Below are positions 1 through 8,745 of a stretch of DNA of 60,127 bases, one piece after another. The position numbers and the translations under genes are program-made. Under the pieces are notes generated by a model that did not search any database, was not told the DNA's origin, and saw nothing but the letters and a program-made list of their open reading frames with translations. Source of the DNA: an uncultured Acidobacteriota bacterium (lineage in GTDB: Bacteria; Acidobacteriota; Vicinamibacteria; Marinacidobacterales; SMYC01); the NCBI GenBank assembly GCA_947259165.1, contig CAMYKY010000028.1, forward strand, positions 1 to 60,127, written 5' to 3'. Every line of letters starts with the position of its first letter. Position 1 is the stretch's first letter.

Positions 1-2047
1 CCCTCCTGGCGTCACTGAGGGCAGCAATTCGAATGGTGATCGCCAGTCGGTCAGCATAGGCAGCTTCATCGCCGGCGAGTATCTCACCTCGGAAGCGTGC
101 TCGATAGTAGAGGCCAGTGAGCTCGGTAATTCCCGGTAGGTCACCTTCTCTACCCTGCGCGAACTCGAACGCAGTCTGGCCCGGCGGCTTGTCGATCCCG
201 AGCCGGGAAAGCAGTACGAGAAGTTTCTCGTAGAACGCGACCGACGATTGCGGCCGCAACCGACGAGACAAACCTGCGCCCAGACCGAAGCGCGCGCTCA
301 AGACAAGCCCCCATCGCGTGTGCGCCAGCACCCAAAGGACGAGCCCAAGGGCGATCGCAACGACGAGCGTCGTGACATACCGGCGAGCGAGTCGGAAGGC
401 CCTCGTCGCCGTGGCGAGAGCGGTATCCCCGAGCTCACTCACGCGACCCAAGACGCCGCGCTGTCGCTGCGCGTCGAACGCAACGACGTATACGTCCCAC
501 AACATCCGTAACGAGTCAATGCCTTGCGACAAAATGCTCGCCGGCGCGAGCTGCTCCACATCGAGCGACGGCGGCGTCGGATCGAAGGTGACCCATCCGC
601 GCTGGGAGTCGAACACTTCCACCCAGGCATGGGCGTTGGTCTTACGGATGACCTCATACTCACCGACCGCATTTTGTTGCCCACGACTGAAACCCGTCAC
701 CAGGCGTGCTGGCACGTCGCGCGCGCGCATCATCAAGACCATCGCGGTCGCAAAATATTCGCAGTGACCAGCTCCGGCCTCGAACAGGAAATCCTCGAGC
801 GGGTCGACGTTCACCCGACGGGGCTGGCGTAGGGTGTACCCGTACGTCGTTTTCAGATGCTCTTCGACCTGGCCCGCCGCTTCGAGTCTTGTTTCGCTCG
901 AGGCAATGCTTCTGGCCAGAACATGAAAGCGTGACGACAACGAGGCGGGAACCTGTGTGTAGAGCCTTCGGCCGCGCCGTGACAAGCGCTCAAAGCCGCC
1001 CACGGGCGAGGCATCCGGGCTTTGCTGGTGGCGCCATGACACGGCGTAGCTGCGACCCGCTCGGCCGGAGCGACCCGTTCGTAGCGTCAAGTACGGGTCG
1101 ACGAAAAGATAGCGCGTCGTGGTATCGATACTCACGGACGCGGGAGGCAGGAACAAGACGTCGGTATCGAGCGGCTCGACAAACACCTGGGTGCGCGCCT
1201 GAGGTGCGGAGCTGGGACGATCCAACAGAAAGCGACCGGGCTGAGCTCGCGGCAAGGACGAGACCCGAGTCATGGACTGGCGCCACTCGCCATCTTCGTA
1301 GTGATCATAAGCCGGACCCCGCCACCGCGGAGCACTCGCGTTGGTCTCATCGGAAATAATCCGCATCACGATCTCGTTGTCCTGCCGTATCTCTTCGAAA
1401 TCGCCTAAGCGGACGTGCTCGGAGAACCCTGTCGACCTGAGTCCGGTGATACCGCCCAGCCGGAAACCGCCGTGAGCCGCGCGCGGCAACGCGACGAAAG
1501 CCACTGCGGCGAGAAGTAGGAGCGGTATGACGACGACGAATGACGTCACCAAAGCCCCTCTCAACAAGACGCGGTCGACTTTCGCGGGCCGCGTCTGCTC
1601 GAGCGTCAGGACCATGGTTCCGAGCAGCACGAACAGCCCCAGCGGAAACACAAACGTTGCGGATACTGTCATGGACGCGGCCGCAAGCATTTCGAACACA
1701 CAGAGCAAATGAAGACGTGACCTCTCTCGGGGCCGGTCTTGGTGGAGCAACGTGTAGAGCTTCAAATAAAACGTCAAATGAAGGAAAGCAAAGATTTTGA
1801 GAATGAGCCCTTGCGATAGAACGAGGACATCGACGAGGAAGAACAGCAAATACAGAATTGTCAGCCACGCGGATGCGCGGCGCGCCGTAAGACGCCATTT
1901 CGCGTCCGGGGGAGCGAGACCAATCACGGGGATTAGGGTGAGAACGACGAGCGAGACGCCCCACGAAATGTCGCCAGTGAGAACGACCGCCATCGAGGCG
2001 ACCTCACACCACAAAACGCGGATCAGCGCGCGAGGGTCACGATTCAC
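1..2047 (-). CDS. TgpA-type membrane transglutaminase (C-terminus cut by window edge)
   Basis: About 682 codons are visible with no stop before the window edge. The start is a GTG whose last two bases lie in the TGA of the upstream DUF58 gene (GTGA overlap). The N-terminus has about six hydrophobic segments (residues 15-185), matching DUF3488. A transglutaminase-like core follows, with Cys429 (AGHCEYFA), His473 (NAHAWVEV) and Asp489 (FDPTPP) as the expected triad. A further hydrophobic segment lies near residue 560, and a DUF4129-like tail (YEKLLVLLSRLGIDKPPGQT) runs into the edge. Together with MoxR and DUF58 upstream, this is the common MoxR-DUF58-TgpA envelope module. The substrate is unknown; family members are periplasm-facing and some are needed for viability. 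Only the last residues appear to be missing. Confidence 0.9.
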   Translation of the reverse strand, partial: MNRDPRALIRVLWCEVASMAVVLTGDISWGVSLVVLTLIPVIGLAPPDAKWRLTARRASAWLTILYLLFFLVDVLVLSQGLILKIFAFLHLTFYLKLYTLLHQDRPRERSRLHLLCVFEMLAAASMTVSATFVFPLGLFVLLGTMVLTLEQTRPAKVDRVLLRGALVTSFVVVIPLLLLAAVAFVALPRAAHGGFRLGGITGLRSTGFSEHVRLGDFEEIRQDNEIVMRIISDETNASAPRWRGPAYDHYEDGEWRQSMTRVSSLPRAQPGRFLLDRPSSAPQARTQVFVEPLDTDVLFLPPASVSIDTTTRYLFVDPYLTLRTGRSGRAGRSYAVSWRHQQSPDASPVGGFERLSRRGRRLYTQVPASLSSRFHVLARSIASSETRLEAAGQVEEHLKTTYGYTLRQPRRVNVDPLEDFLFEAGAGHCEYFATAMVLMMRARDVPARLVTGFSRGQQNAVGEYEVIRKTNAHAWVEVFDSQRGWVTFDPTPPSLDVEQLAPASILSQGIDSLRMLWDVYVVAFDAQRQRGVLGRVSELGDTALATATRAFRLARRYVTTLVVAIALGLVLWVLAHTRWGLVLSARFGLGAGLSRRLRPQSSVAFYEKLLVLLSRLGIDKPPGQTAFEFAQGREGDLPGITELTGLYYRARFRGEILAGDEAAYADRLAITIRIAALSDARR

Positions 2048-3060
2048 GACGCTCTCCGAAGCAACTTGTGGGGCTCGAGCGTGGTGCCAAACCGTAGGGT
2101 CGGATCGAGGGACACGACGGCAAGGGTCTCACCCCGCGCGCCCGCCCGAATCGCGTTTTTCACGAAACCCGGGTCCAGGCTCGAACTCGGTTGAACGTCG
2201 GCAAGATAGGTCAATATCCGGCGCCCGTGCTCTTGGGAACGCGAAGGCTCGAGCTCGAGCTCGCCCGCCAAGAATCTGAAGCTCACGCCAGCCAGTTGAA
2301 GGTGTGCCACCAACGAGGCAGCCGCGGTGACTAACTGCTCGAACTCGCTCGAGTCCTGCTCGTCGGTGAAGACCGGGACGAAGCCGATACACAACCGCTC
2401 CTGCTCGTCTTCGCCAAACTCGCGGACCATCATGTCGTCGAGCTTCGCCGACGACTTCCAGTGAATGTGATGGACATGGTCGCCAGTGGCGTACTCGCGC
2501 AAGCGGAAGAATTCATCACTTTGTGCTCGGCGCGTCGCACGAGCGAGCAGGCCTCCGCGGCTGGCATTGAGCAGCGCCACGTCGATGGGTCGCACCCGAG
2601 GGAACACGACGATTTCTCGCGGCGCCGCCAACTTGCGCCGCAGCCGGAAAAACCCGAACGGAAAACGAGTCGTCACCTGCACGGGCTGACCGCGGTAGCG
2701 TCCGCGACGACGGAAGAGGCGCTCGACGCGGCACATGCCACTGGTCCCGGGTCTCAGGAACGCAATCGGCCTAGCTGCGTCGTCAACGGTGATACCAAAG
2801 GCATGGAGCCAGCGGGAGGAGCTCGCCAGAAAGAGTTTCTCACGGAAGGGGGCGTCCGCGTAGGCATCGGGAATCTCCGAGCCCACCACTTCGACGCCTC
2901 GCAGAGACGCCCACCCTGCAAGGCCACAAGTGAGCACGCCTGCGAGGCCAACCGACGCCATCAAATACATGAGGTTGTTTTGATTGTTGTAGGCCGCGAA
3001 ACCCACGATGGCGACGAGCAGGGTGAAGCGGAGACCGGATCCGGTGACGGCGACCGGCAT
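2044..3060 (-). CDS. DUF58 domain protein, MoxR partner
   Basis: This 338-residue protein has two hydrophobic segments near the N-terminus (about residues 8-50). A soluble region follows with the DUF58 signature (LREYATGDHVHHIHWKSSAK), a divergent VWA-like fold. The ATG begins one base after the MoxR stop, and the stop overlaps the GTG of the TgpA gene, so the three genes are almost certainly co-translated. In known modules of this kind the ATPase is thought to act on the DUF58/VWA partner at the membrane. The precise role here is not known. Confidence 0.88.
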   Translation of the reverse strand: MPVAVTGSGLRFTLLVAIVGFAAYNNQNNLMYLMASVGLAGVLTCGLAGWASLRGVEVVGSEIPDAYADAPFREKLFLASSSRWLHAFGITVDDAARPIAFLRPGTSGMCRVERLFRRRGRYRGQPVQVTTRFPFGFFRLRRKLAAPREIVVFPRVRPIDVALLNASRGGLLARATRRAQSDEFFRLREYATGDHVHHIHWKSSAKLDDMMVREFGEDEQERLCIGFVPVFTDEQDSSEFEQLVTAAASLVAHLQLAGVSFRFLAGELELEPSRSQEHGRRILTYLADVQPSSSLDPGFVKNAIRAGARGETLAVVSLDPTLRFGTTLEPHKLLRRAS

Positions 3061-3061
3061 A

Positions 3062-4036
3062 CTACAGCGGCACCGCGATGTCGCTCAGGAGGTCCTCGAT
3101 GATGGGTGCCGTATCCGAGGGGCCCCGCGAGATGACCCGGTGCGACAGCACCGGAATCGCGATCGCTTTCACATCGTCGGGCACGACGAAATCACGCCCA
3201 TCGAGCAGAGCGCGCGCCTGGCTCGCTCGCTGAAGCAGCAAATTGCCGCGCGGGCTCACGCCGAGCGAAAGCTTATCGGTGCGCCTGGTAGCGCTGGCGA
3301 TCCGCACGAAGTAGTCGACGATAGCAGGGTCGACCCGCACCCGGCGCACGGCACCCTGAATCGCGACGATGTCCCGTCGTGTCATCACCGGCTCGATCGA
3401 GTCGATCGGGTGCTCGACTTGCTGCGCCTCGAGAAGCGCTTTTTCGGCCTCCTCGCTCGGGTACCCCATTCGGACCCGCATGAGGAAACGGTCGAGCTGC
3501 GACTCCGGAAGCGGGTAGGTTCCTTGATGCTCGATCGGGTTTTGGGTGGCGAGCACGATGAACGGTTGCGGCATCGGGTACGAGCTCGAGTCGATGCTGA
3601 CCTGAGCTTCGTTCATCGCTTCGAGCATGGCCGATTGCGTCTTCGGCGTCGCCCGGTTGATCTCGTCGGCCAACAAAACGTTCGAAAAAATAGGACCGGG
3701 CTTGAACTCGAACTCCGACGTCTTGGGTTGATAGATCGAAACGCCGACGATGTCCGAAGGCAAGAGGTCGCTCGTGAACTGGATTCGCCGGAACGATGCG
3801 TCGAGGGAGCGCGCCAGTGTTTGCGCCAGCATCGTCTTGCCGACCCCGGGAACGTCCTCGATGAGAAGGTGTCCTTGCGCAAACAGCGTGACGAGCGTGT
3901 GCTCGATGACTTCGGTCTTGCCGCGGATCACGCTCTCCATCGAGCCGCGCAGCTCATGGATACGCTCGAGATCGGCTTGCTCGAGCGCGGGCCCGTCATC
4001 CGTGCCGAGATCAGTGGTAGGGGGAAGCTCTGCCAT
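3062..4036 (-). CDS. MoxR family AAA+ ATPase
   Basis: This is a 324-residue AAA+ protein of normal MoxR length. Walker A is GVGKTM at residues 64-69 and Walker B is LLADEIN around residues 121-127, followed by the MoxR-typical RATPKTQSAMLEAMNE. A sensor region (LATQNPIEHQGTYPLPESQLDRF) is also present. It is the first gene of the MoxR-DUF58-TgpA operon, one base ahead of DUF58. MoxR proteins act as chaperone-like ATPases that activate or assemble VWA-type partners; DUF58 is the obvious partner here. The tRNA-Val gene lies on the other strand about 60 bp upstream, so the promoter must sit in 4037-4097. Confidence 0.93.
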   Translation of the reverse strand: MAELPPTTDLGTDDGPALEQADLERIHELRGSMESVIRGKTEVIEHTLVTLFAQGHLLIEDVPGVGKTMLAQTLARSLDASFRRIQFTSDLLPSDIVGVSIYQPKTSEFEFKPGPIFSNVLLADEINRATPKTQSAMLEAMNEAQVSIDSSSYPMPQPFIVLATQNPIEHQGTYPLPESQLDRFLMRVRMGYPSEEAEKALLEAQQVEHPIDSIEPVMTRRDIVAIQGAVRRVRVDPAIVDYFVRIASATRRTDKLSLGVSPRGNLLLQRASQARALLDGRDFVVPDDVKAIAIPVLSHRVISRGPSDTAPIIEDLLSDIAVPL

Positions 4037-4097
4037 CCTTGTCGGAACTCTTGACCGATAACCTCAGGCTCTGTAAACTCTATCGCTCCACTCGGTC

Positions 4098-4172
4098 GGG
4101 CGATTAACTCAGTGGGAGAGTGCTACCTTCACACGGTAGAAGTCGCAGGTTCAAATCCTGCATCGCCCACCA
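4098..4172 (+). tRNA. tRNA-Val(CAC)
   Basis: A complete cloverleaf can be folded by eye. The acceptor stem GGGCGAT pairs with ATCGCCC, and the D arm is ACTC/GAGT. The anticodon stem CTACC/GGTAG encloses loop TTCACAC with anticodon CAC. The T arm is GCAGG/CCTGC with loop TTCAAAT. Discriminator A is followed by an encoded CCA. The anticodon reads the valine codon GUG. The gene stands alone, in the gap before the divergently transcribed MoxR operon. Confidence 0.96.
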
Positions 4173-4234
4173 CCTTCTTCCTATCGAAAATAGCACGCCG
4201 GATTCTGGGCGTCAAAGAACAGAAAAACAAGGAG

Positions 4235-5143
4235 TTACAAAGAGGCGAAGTCCGTCAACTCCTTGAAAGATTGGTAGCGTTCGTGCACTTCATCCCGCTG
4301 CAGCTGCTCTAGCCGCCGGGTCCCCAAATCTTCGACGCAGAATGAGCCGAGCACGCTACCGAAGATGATGGCCCGGCGCACGACAGGGTCCGTCACCTCG
4401 CCCTGAGTGGCGAGATAGCCCATGAACCCACCGGCAAAACTGTCCCCGGCGCCGGTGGGATCGATGACGGTCTCGAGCGGATACGAAACGGTCGCGAAGC
4501 GCTCCCCTTCCCGAAAACAAAGGACGCCGTACTCCCCTCGCTTGATGACGAGCGTCTTCGGGCCCATCTGCAGGATCTTCGCGGCAGCCCTGACGAGATT
4601 ATGCACCTCGGCGAGCTGGCGCGCTTCCTCGTCGTTGATCACGAGAACATCGATGCCCGCCAGCATCTGGGCGAGCTCCTTGGGCGTGCGCTCGATCCAG
4701 TAGTTCATGGTATCCGCACCGATGAGTCCTGGATTTTGGACCTGATTCATCACGTCCACTTGCAAATCGGGATGGATGTTTGCGAGAAAGACGAGTTTCG
4801 ATTGTTTGTAGTGGTCGGGGATCACGGGTTGGAAGTTTTCAAAAACACCGAGCTCGGTGAAAAGCGTCGTTCGCTTCGTCAAATCGGCGTTGTATTCACC
4901 GCCCCAACGAAACGTCTTGCCGTCGGCCGTCTCCAGACCTGCGACGTCGATCGAGCGCCCGTCGAAAATCTTTTTTTCTCGCTCGGTGAAGTCGTTGCCG
5001 ACAACGGCGACGATATTAACATCGGTGAAATGGGACGCGGAAAGCGCGAAGTAGGTTGCTGCGCCTCCGACGATGTTTTTAGCTTCTTCGCTAGGGGTCT
5101 TGAGGTCGTCGAACGCGACGGAGCCTACAACTAGGATGGACAT
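4235..5143 (-). CDS. PfkB/ribokinase family sugar or nucleoside kinase
   Basis: This 302-residue protein has the PfkB fold. The N-terminal GGAATYFALSAS is the substrate-side glycine motif, and DPTGAGDSFAGGFMGY near residue 235 carries the catalytic Asp and anion hole. The start ATG follows a GGAGA Shine-Dalgarno. It lies 80 bp downstream of methylthioadenosine phosphorylase on the same strand, so a role in purine or ribose salvage is plausible, but the sequence does not reveal the substrate. Adenosine kinase, ribokinase or another sugar kinase are all possible. The gene is visibly less GC-rich than its neighbours. Confidence 0.88.
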   Translation of the reverse strand: MSILVVGSVAFDDLKTPSEEAKNIVGGAATYFALSASHFTDVNIVAVVGNDFTEREKKIFDGRSIDVAGLETADGKTFRWGGEYNADLTKRTTLFTELGVFENFQPVIPDHYKQSKLVFLANIHPDLQVDVMNQVQNPGLIGADTMNYWIERTPKELAQMLAGIDVLVINDEEARQLAEVHNLVRAAAKILQMGPKTLVIKRGEYGVLCFREGERFATVSYPLETVIDPTGAGDSFAGGFMGYLATQGEVTDPVVRRAIIFGSVLGSFCVEDLGTRRLEQLQRDEVHERYQSFKELTDFASL

Positions 5144-5186
5144 TATTTCTCCGGCCGGCCAGGTTTAGTTACAGCCGGCGTTTTTG

Positions 5187-5214
5187 GTATACGGCATACG
5201 GTACACGGCATACG
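5187..5214. repeat. Degenerate heptamer tandem repeat, 4 units
   Basis: Four consecutive 7-mers of the form G-Y-A-Y-A-C-G (GTATACG, GCATACG, GTACACG, GCATACG) lie in the 80-bp gap between the mtnP stop and the PfkB start. All differences are C/T transitions at the same two positions, as expected of a tandem array that has drifted. It contains no start or stop codon used by either gene. Confidence 0.85.
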
Positions 5215-5223
5215 GGTTGTGTA

Positions 5224-6087
5224 TTATTTGACGTATTTGCCGATTAGTGGCGCTAGATCTTTCTTGATGTTTTCGGGGATGTAGTCGGGTTGGGTGAGGA
5301 TGGCGGACTTCAGCGCGTTTGCGTACGGGGACGGCTCGTCCAGGTCTAGATTCGTTACAGTCTCGATGATGATCTTCTTCGCGGTCTCGGCGTTTTTCTG
5401 GAGGTTTTCGATGATCTGGACGACGGTGACGGATTCGTGGCTGACGTGCCAGCAGTCGTAATCGGTGACGAGCGCGAGCGTCGCATAGCCAATCTCGGCT
5501 TCACGGGCGAGCTTGGCCTCTTGAAGATTGGTCATCCCAATGACGTGGGCTCCCCACGAACGGTAGAGCTCGGATTCCGCGAGGGTGGAGAACTGAGGGC
5601 CTTCCATACACACGTACGTTCCCCCCGCATGCATCCGTGCGTCGATCTTTTTTCCCGCGTCGACTATCAACTTCGACAGTCGCGAGCAAAACGGCTTCGA
5701 GAACTCGACGTGAACCGCGATACCGTTTCCGAAGAACGTCGAGATTCGGCCACGCGTACGATCGATAAACTGGTCCGGAATGAGGACATCGAGAGGGTGG
5801 ACGTCTTCTTTGAGCGATCCCACCGCGCTCGCCGAGAGGATGTGCTCGACACCGAGAAGCTTGAACCCGAAGATATTGGCGCGAAAGTTCAGCTCGCTCG
5901 GCAGCAGTCGATGACCCTCACCATGTCGGGCAAGAAACGCCACGGGCTTACCGGCGAGTGTCCCGACGACATACTTCCCCGAAGGGTCTCCGAAGGGGGT
6001 CTCGAGCGCGACTTCCTCGATACTTTCGAGGCCGTCCATTTGATACAGGCCGCTACCGCCGATGATACCGATCTTTGCGTTGGGCAT
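5224..6087 (-). CDS. mtnP: S-methyl-5'-thioadenosine phosphorylase
   Basis: This 287-residue protein is of usual MTAP length. It cleaves methylthioadenosine with phosphate to adenine and methylthioribose-1-phosphate, in polyamine/methionine salvage. Visible motifs are the phosphate-binding IGGSGLY near residue 10, RHGEGH, the purine-side [17 protein letters not shown], and [29 protein letters not shown]. The ATG has a GGAGA Shine-Dalgarno nine bases upstream. A PfkB kinase gene follows. Related purine nucleoside phosphorylases share this fold, but the [12 protein letters not shown] pattern is that of MTAP. Base composition is more AT-rich than the window average, perhaps because of transfer. 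Confidence 0.93.
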   Translation of the reverse strand: MPNAKIGIIGGSGLYQMDGLESIEEVALETPFGDPSGKYVVGTLAGKPVAFLARHGEGHRLLPSELNFRANIFGFKLLGVEHILSASAVGSLKEDVHPLDVLIPDQFIDRTRGRISTFFGNGIAVHVEFSKPFCSRLSKLIVDAGKKIDARMHAGGTYVCMEGPQFSTLAESELYRSWGAHVIGMTNLQEAKLAREAEIGYATLALVTDYDCWHVSHESVTVVQIIENLQKNAETAKKIIIETVTNLDLDEPSPYANALKSAILTQPDYIPENIKKDLAPLIGKYVK

Positions 6088-6213
6088 GAATACACGTCTC
6101 CAGATGCAGCTTGCAGCCTTCGGCCATCAATTGCCAGCGGGTCGTACTCGGCTCAGGCTTGCGTGCAAAACGGGAAAGCTTACAGCGATAGCGAAGTTTT
6201 GGCAAGGTCCCCA

Positions 6214-6606
6214 CTAGCCTTGTTTGAGCTCGACGAGAACGCCGTGCGTATCCTTCGGGTGCACGAACGCAACTAAATGCCCCCCGGCGCCAGGGCGGGG
6301 CGTCTCGTCGATCAGGCGGGCGCCTTGGCTGCGAAAATCGTCGAGCGCGGCCTCGATGTCGTCGACCTCGAAACAAATGTGATGGATGCCCTCGCCCTTT
6401 TTCTCGATGAACTTGGAAACGGTCGACGCGTGGCTGAGGGGCTCGAGAAGCTCCAGGTTGCTGTCCCCGACGGGTATGAACAGCGCGCAGACACCAAACT
6501 CGGGCAGCACGTAGCGCTGTCCCTTCGCTAGGCCGAGAAGCACCCCGAAGCGTGCCGCCGCCTCGTCAACGCTTCTCACCGCGATGCCGACGTGGTGAAT
6601 CTTCAT
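6214..6606 (-). CDS. mce: Methylmalonyl-CoA epimerase
   Basis: This 130-residue vicinal-oxygen-chelate protein interconverts (S)- and (R)-methylmalonyl-CoA. It starts at the ATG of MKIHHVGIAV, which overlaps the meaB stop (ATGA). The open frame extends further upstream, but that part lies inside meaB and has no family similarity. Metal-ligand motifs are visible: HHVGIAV at the start, LELLEPL, EGIHHICFEVDD, and C-terminal VELKQG. It is co-transcribed with meaB and an acyl-CoA dehydrogenase, pointing to propionyl-CoA or branched-chain degradation. The mutase itself is not in the window. Confidence 0.94.
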   Translation of the reverse strand: MKIHHVGIAVRSVDEAAARFGVLLGLAKGQRYVLPEFGVCALFIPVGDSNLELLEPLSHASTVSKFIEKKGEGIHHICFEVDDIEAALDDFRSQGARLIDETPRPGAGGHLVAFVHPKDTHGVLVELKQG

Positions 6607-7478
6607 GATTTCAAACTCTCCAGCAGTTTCTCGGCCGCCTCGTGCGGGGTGATCTCTCTCGCCTTGACACGTTCGAGCGTCGCAGCCCAAGCCTCTCGGG
6701 GCAAACGCTCCCGCACCGCCTCTTGGACCTCGTTCCACAGCCATGATTCCATCAACTGCCGCTCTCCGGTGGTGCTGACAATTGCCTCAAATAACGGCTC
6801 GACTCCCGTGCCGTCGCGGGCGACCGTCTTGAACACGGGCTTGCCGTCGGTGTGCGCTTGGGTCTCCTCGGCGACGAGGTCCGCCCCGTCGCGATCTGCC
6901 TTGTTCACAACGAGAATGTCCGCGATCTCCATCAAGCCGGCCTTACTCGCCTGAATCTGATCCCCGAGTCCCGGAGCGAGCACCACGACAGTGACATCGA
7001 CTGCCGCCGCGACCTCGATCTCGTCCTGCCCGGCGCCCACCGTTTCCACGAGAATGAAATCCTTCCCAGCCGCCTCGAGCACCACCAGTGCTTCGAACGC
7101 AGCGCCGGTCAGCCCCCCCACGTGTCCTCGAGTTGCCATACTCCGAATAAACACGTTGGGGTCGCTACTGCCGGAGTCCATCCGCGCCCGATCACCCAGG
7201 AGCGCACCGCCCGTGAACGGGCTCGTCGGGTCGACAGCAAGGACCGCGACCCGATGTCCTCGAGCGCTCGCGAGCTTCGCGAGGGCGTCGCCGAGCGTAC
7301 TCTTGCCGACTCCGGGTGGACCCGTGAGTCCGACGATTTTCGCAGAGCCGGTGTCGGAGAATACTTGTGTGAGAAGCTCGCGCGCTTCGTCACCACGATT
7401 CTCGACCAGGGTCAACGCGCGTGCGATGGCGCGCGCCTCTCCGTTGCGGAGACGCTCTACGAGATTGGGAAGGTCCAA
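6603..7478 (-). CDS. meaB: MeaB/ArgK G3E GTPase, methylmalonyl-CoA mutase chaperone
   Basis: This 291-residue GTPase loads and protects adenosylcobalamin in methylmalonyl-CoA mutase. Walker A is GLTGPPGVGKSTLGDAL near residue 50. The downstream motifs VDPTSPFTGGALLGDRARM, VETVGAGQDE and VVNKADRDGAD are typical. The start is a TTG (LDLPNLVERL); a TAG lies only seven codons upstream in frame and no ATG is available, so TTG is the best choice. Its stop overlaps the mce start, and the acyl-CoA dehydrogenase ends 21 bp upstream. The name ArgK is a historical misassignment for this family. Confidence 0.94.
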   Translation of the reverse strand: MDLPNLVERLRNGEARAIARALTLVENRGDEARELLTQVFSDTGSAKIVGLTGPPGVGKSTLGDALAKLASARGHRVAVLAVDPTSPFTGGALLGDRARMDSGSSDPNVFIRSMATRGHVGGLTGAAFEALVVLEAAGKDFILVETVGAGQDEIEVAAAVDVTVVVLAPGLGDQIQASKAGLMEIADILVVNKADRDGADLVAEETQAHTDGKPVFKTVARDGTGVEPLFEAIVSTTGERQLMESWLWNEVQEAVRERLPREAWAATLERVKAREITPHEAAEKLLESLKS

Positions 7479-7499
7479 GAGCAGAGCATATAGGCGCTA

Positions 7500-8642
7500 T
7501 TACAGGGAGAGCAACTGGCGCGCGATGACCATCCGTTGGATCTCCGAGGTCCCCTCACCGATCGTCATGAGCTTCGCGTCACGGTAGTAGCGCTCTGCCG
7601 GGTAGTCGCGGGTGTAGCCGTAGCCGCCGAGGATTTGCACCGCTTCTTCCGCGCAGCGGACCGCGACCTCACTCCCGTAGAGCTTGGCCATCGCCGACTC
7701 CTTAGTCACGCGTTTGCCGTTATCTTTGAGAAAGGCCGCTCGGTGCAACAACAGGCGCGCAGCGTCAATCTCGGTCGCCATATCGGCGAGCTTGAAACGG
7801 ATCGCTTGGAACGAACCAATGGCCCGTCCGAACTGCTTGCGCTCATGCGCGTACTCTCGAGCACAGTCGAAAGCCGCTTGCGCGATGCCGAGCGACATCG
7901 CACCAATGCTGATGCGCCCCCCGTCGAGAACTTTCAGCGCCGCAACGAAGCCTTCACCCCGTTCGCCCAATAGGTACGAGCTGGGAACGCGACAATTCTC
8001 GAAGATCATCTCGGACGTATCGGACGCACGATGGCCGAGTTTGCGTTCTTTCTTTCCGGCGCGAAACCCCGGAGTCCCCTTCGGCACGATGAACGCGGAG
8101 ATGCGCCGTTTGTCTTTGCCTTTGTCGGTAACCGCCATAGCAACAGCGATGTCGCACTTCGAGCCGTTCGTCGTGAACGTCTTGCTGCCATTGATGACCC
8201 ACTCATCACCGTCGAGCTCGGCCGTTGCCTGCGTGCCGCCGGCGTCGCTTCCTGCACCGGCCTCGGTCAGACTCCAGCCACCCAGTAGCTCGCCCGACGC
8301 GAGCGGCTTCAGAAAGTTCTCTCGCTGCTCCTCGGTGCCTTGCTCGTAGATATGGTTCGAGCACAGCGACGTGTGGGCGGCCACGGTGATGCCGACGGAC
8401 GCGTCGGCTCGCGCGAGCTCTTCGATCACGATCGAGTAATCGATATAGCTCATGCCGCCACCGCCGTATTTCTCGGGAAAAATCACCCCGAGAAACCCGA
8501 GCTCTCCCAACTGCTTGACGACCGCAGCGGGAAACTCTTCCTTGTCGTCCCACTCGGAAGCATTAGGAACGATCTCTTTTTCAGCAAACTCGCGAACGGC
8601 GCGCCGCAGTTCTAACTGCTCATCGGTGTAATCGAAGTTCAT
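7500..8642 (-). CDS. Acyl-CoA dehydrogenase (short/branched-chain type)
   Basis: This 380-residue FAD flavoprotein introduces an alpha-beta double bond into acyl-CoA thioesters. It shows the family signatures [16 protein letters not shown] and, near the C-terminus, [21 protein letters not shown]. In [15 protein letters not shown] the Glu after Gly is in the usual catalytic-base position of short-chain enzymes. A strong Shine-Dalgarno (AGGGGA) precedes the ATG. It heads an operon with meaB and mce, suggesting isobutyryl- or 2-methylbutyryl-CoA oxidation toward propionyl-CoA. Chain-length specificity cannot be read from the sequence. Confidence 0.93.
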   Translation of the reverse strand: MNFDYTDEQLELRRAVREFAEKEIVPNASEWDDKEEFPAAVVKQLGELGFLGVIFPEKYGGGGMSYIDYSIVIEELARADASVGITVAAHTSLCSNHIYEQGTEEQRENFLKPLASGELLGGWSLTEAGAGSDAGGTQATAELDGDEWVINGSKTFTTNGSKCDIAVAMAVTDKGKDKRRISAFIVPKGTPGFRAGKKERKLGHRASDTSEMIFENCRVPSSYLLGERGEGFVAALKVLDGGRISIGAMSLGIAQAAFDCAREYAHERKQFGRAIGSFQAIRFKLADMATEIDAARLLLHRAAFLKDNGKRVTKESAMAKLYGSEVAVRCAEEAVQILGGYGYTRDYPAERYYRDAKLMTIGEGTSEIQRMVIARQLLSL

Positions 8643-8745
8643 GGTTCCCCTGAAAGAATGTGTCTTTTTATTGTAGTACCCAGACGCCCGGATCGCCGTA
8701 ATTATGTTAACTTATTGGACTTACCTAACGGTAGGTGTCTCGAGC

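Noticed and set aside
1-2047. The leftmost minus-strand gene as several short genes
   Set aside because: One continuous frame runs from GTG 2047 to the edge with complete TgpA motifs; the short frames are shadows.
2461-4054. Plus-strand frames opposite DUF58 and MoxR
   Set aside because: They are antisense shadows; MoxR and DUF58 motifs are intact on the minus strand.
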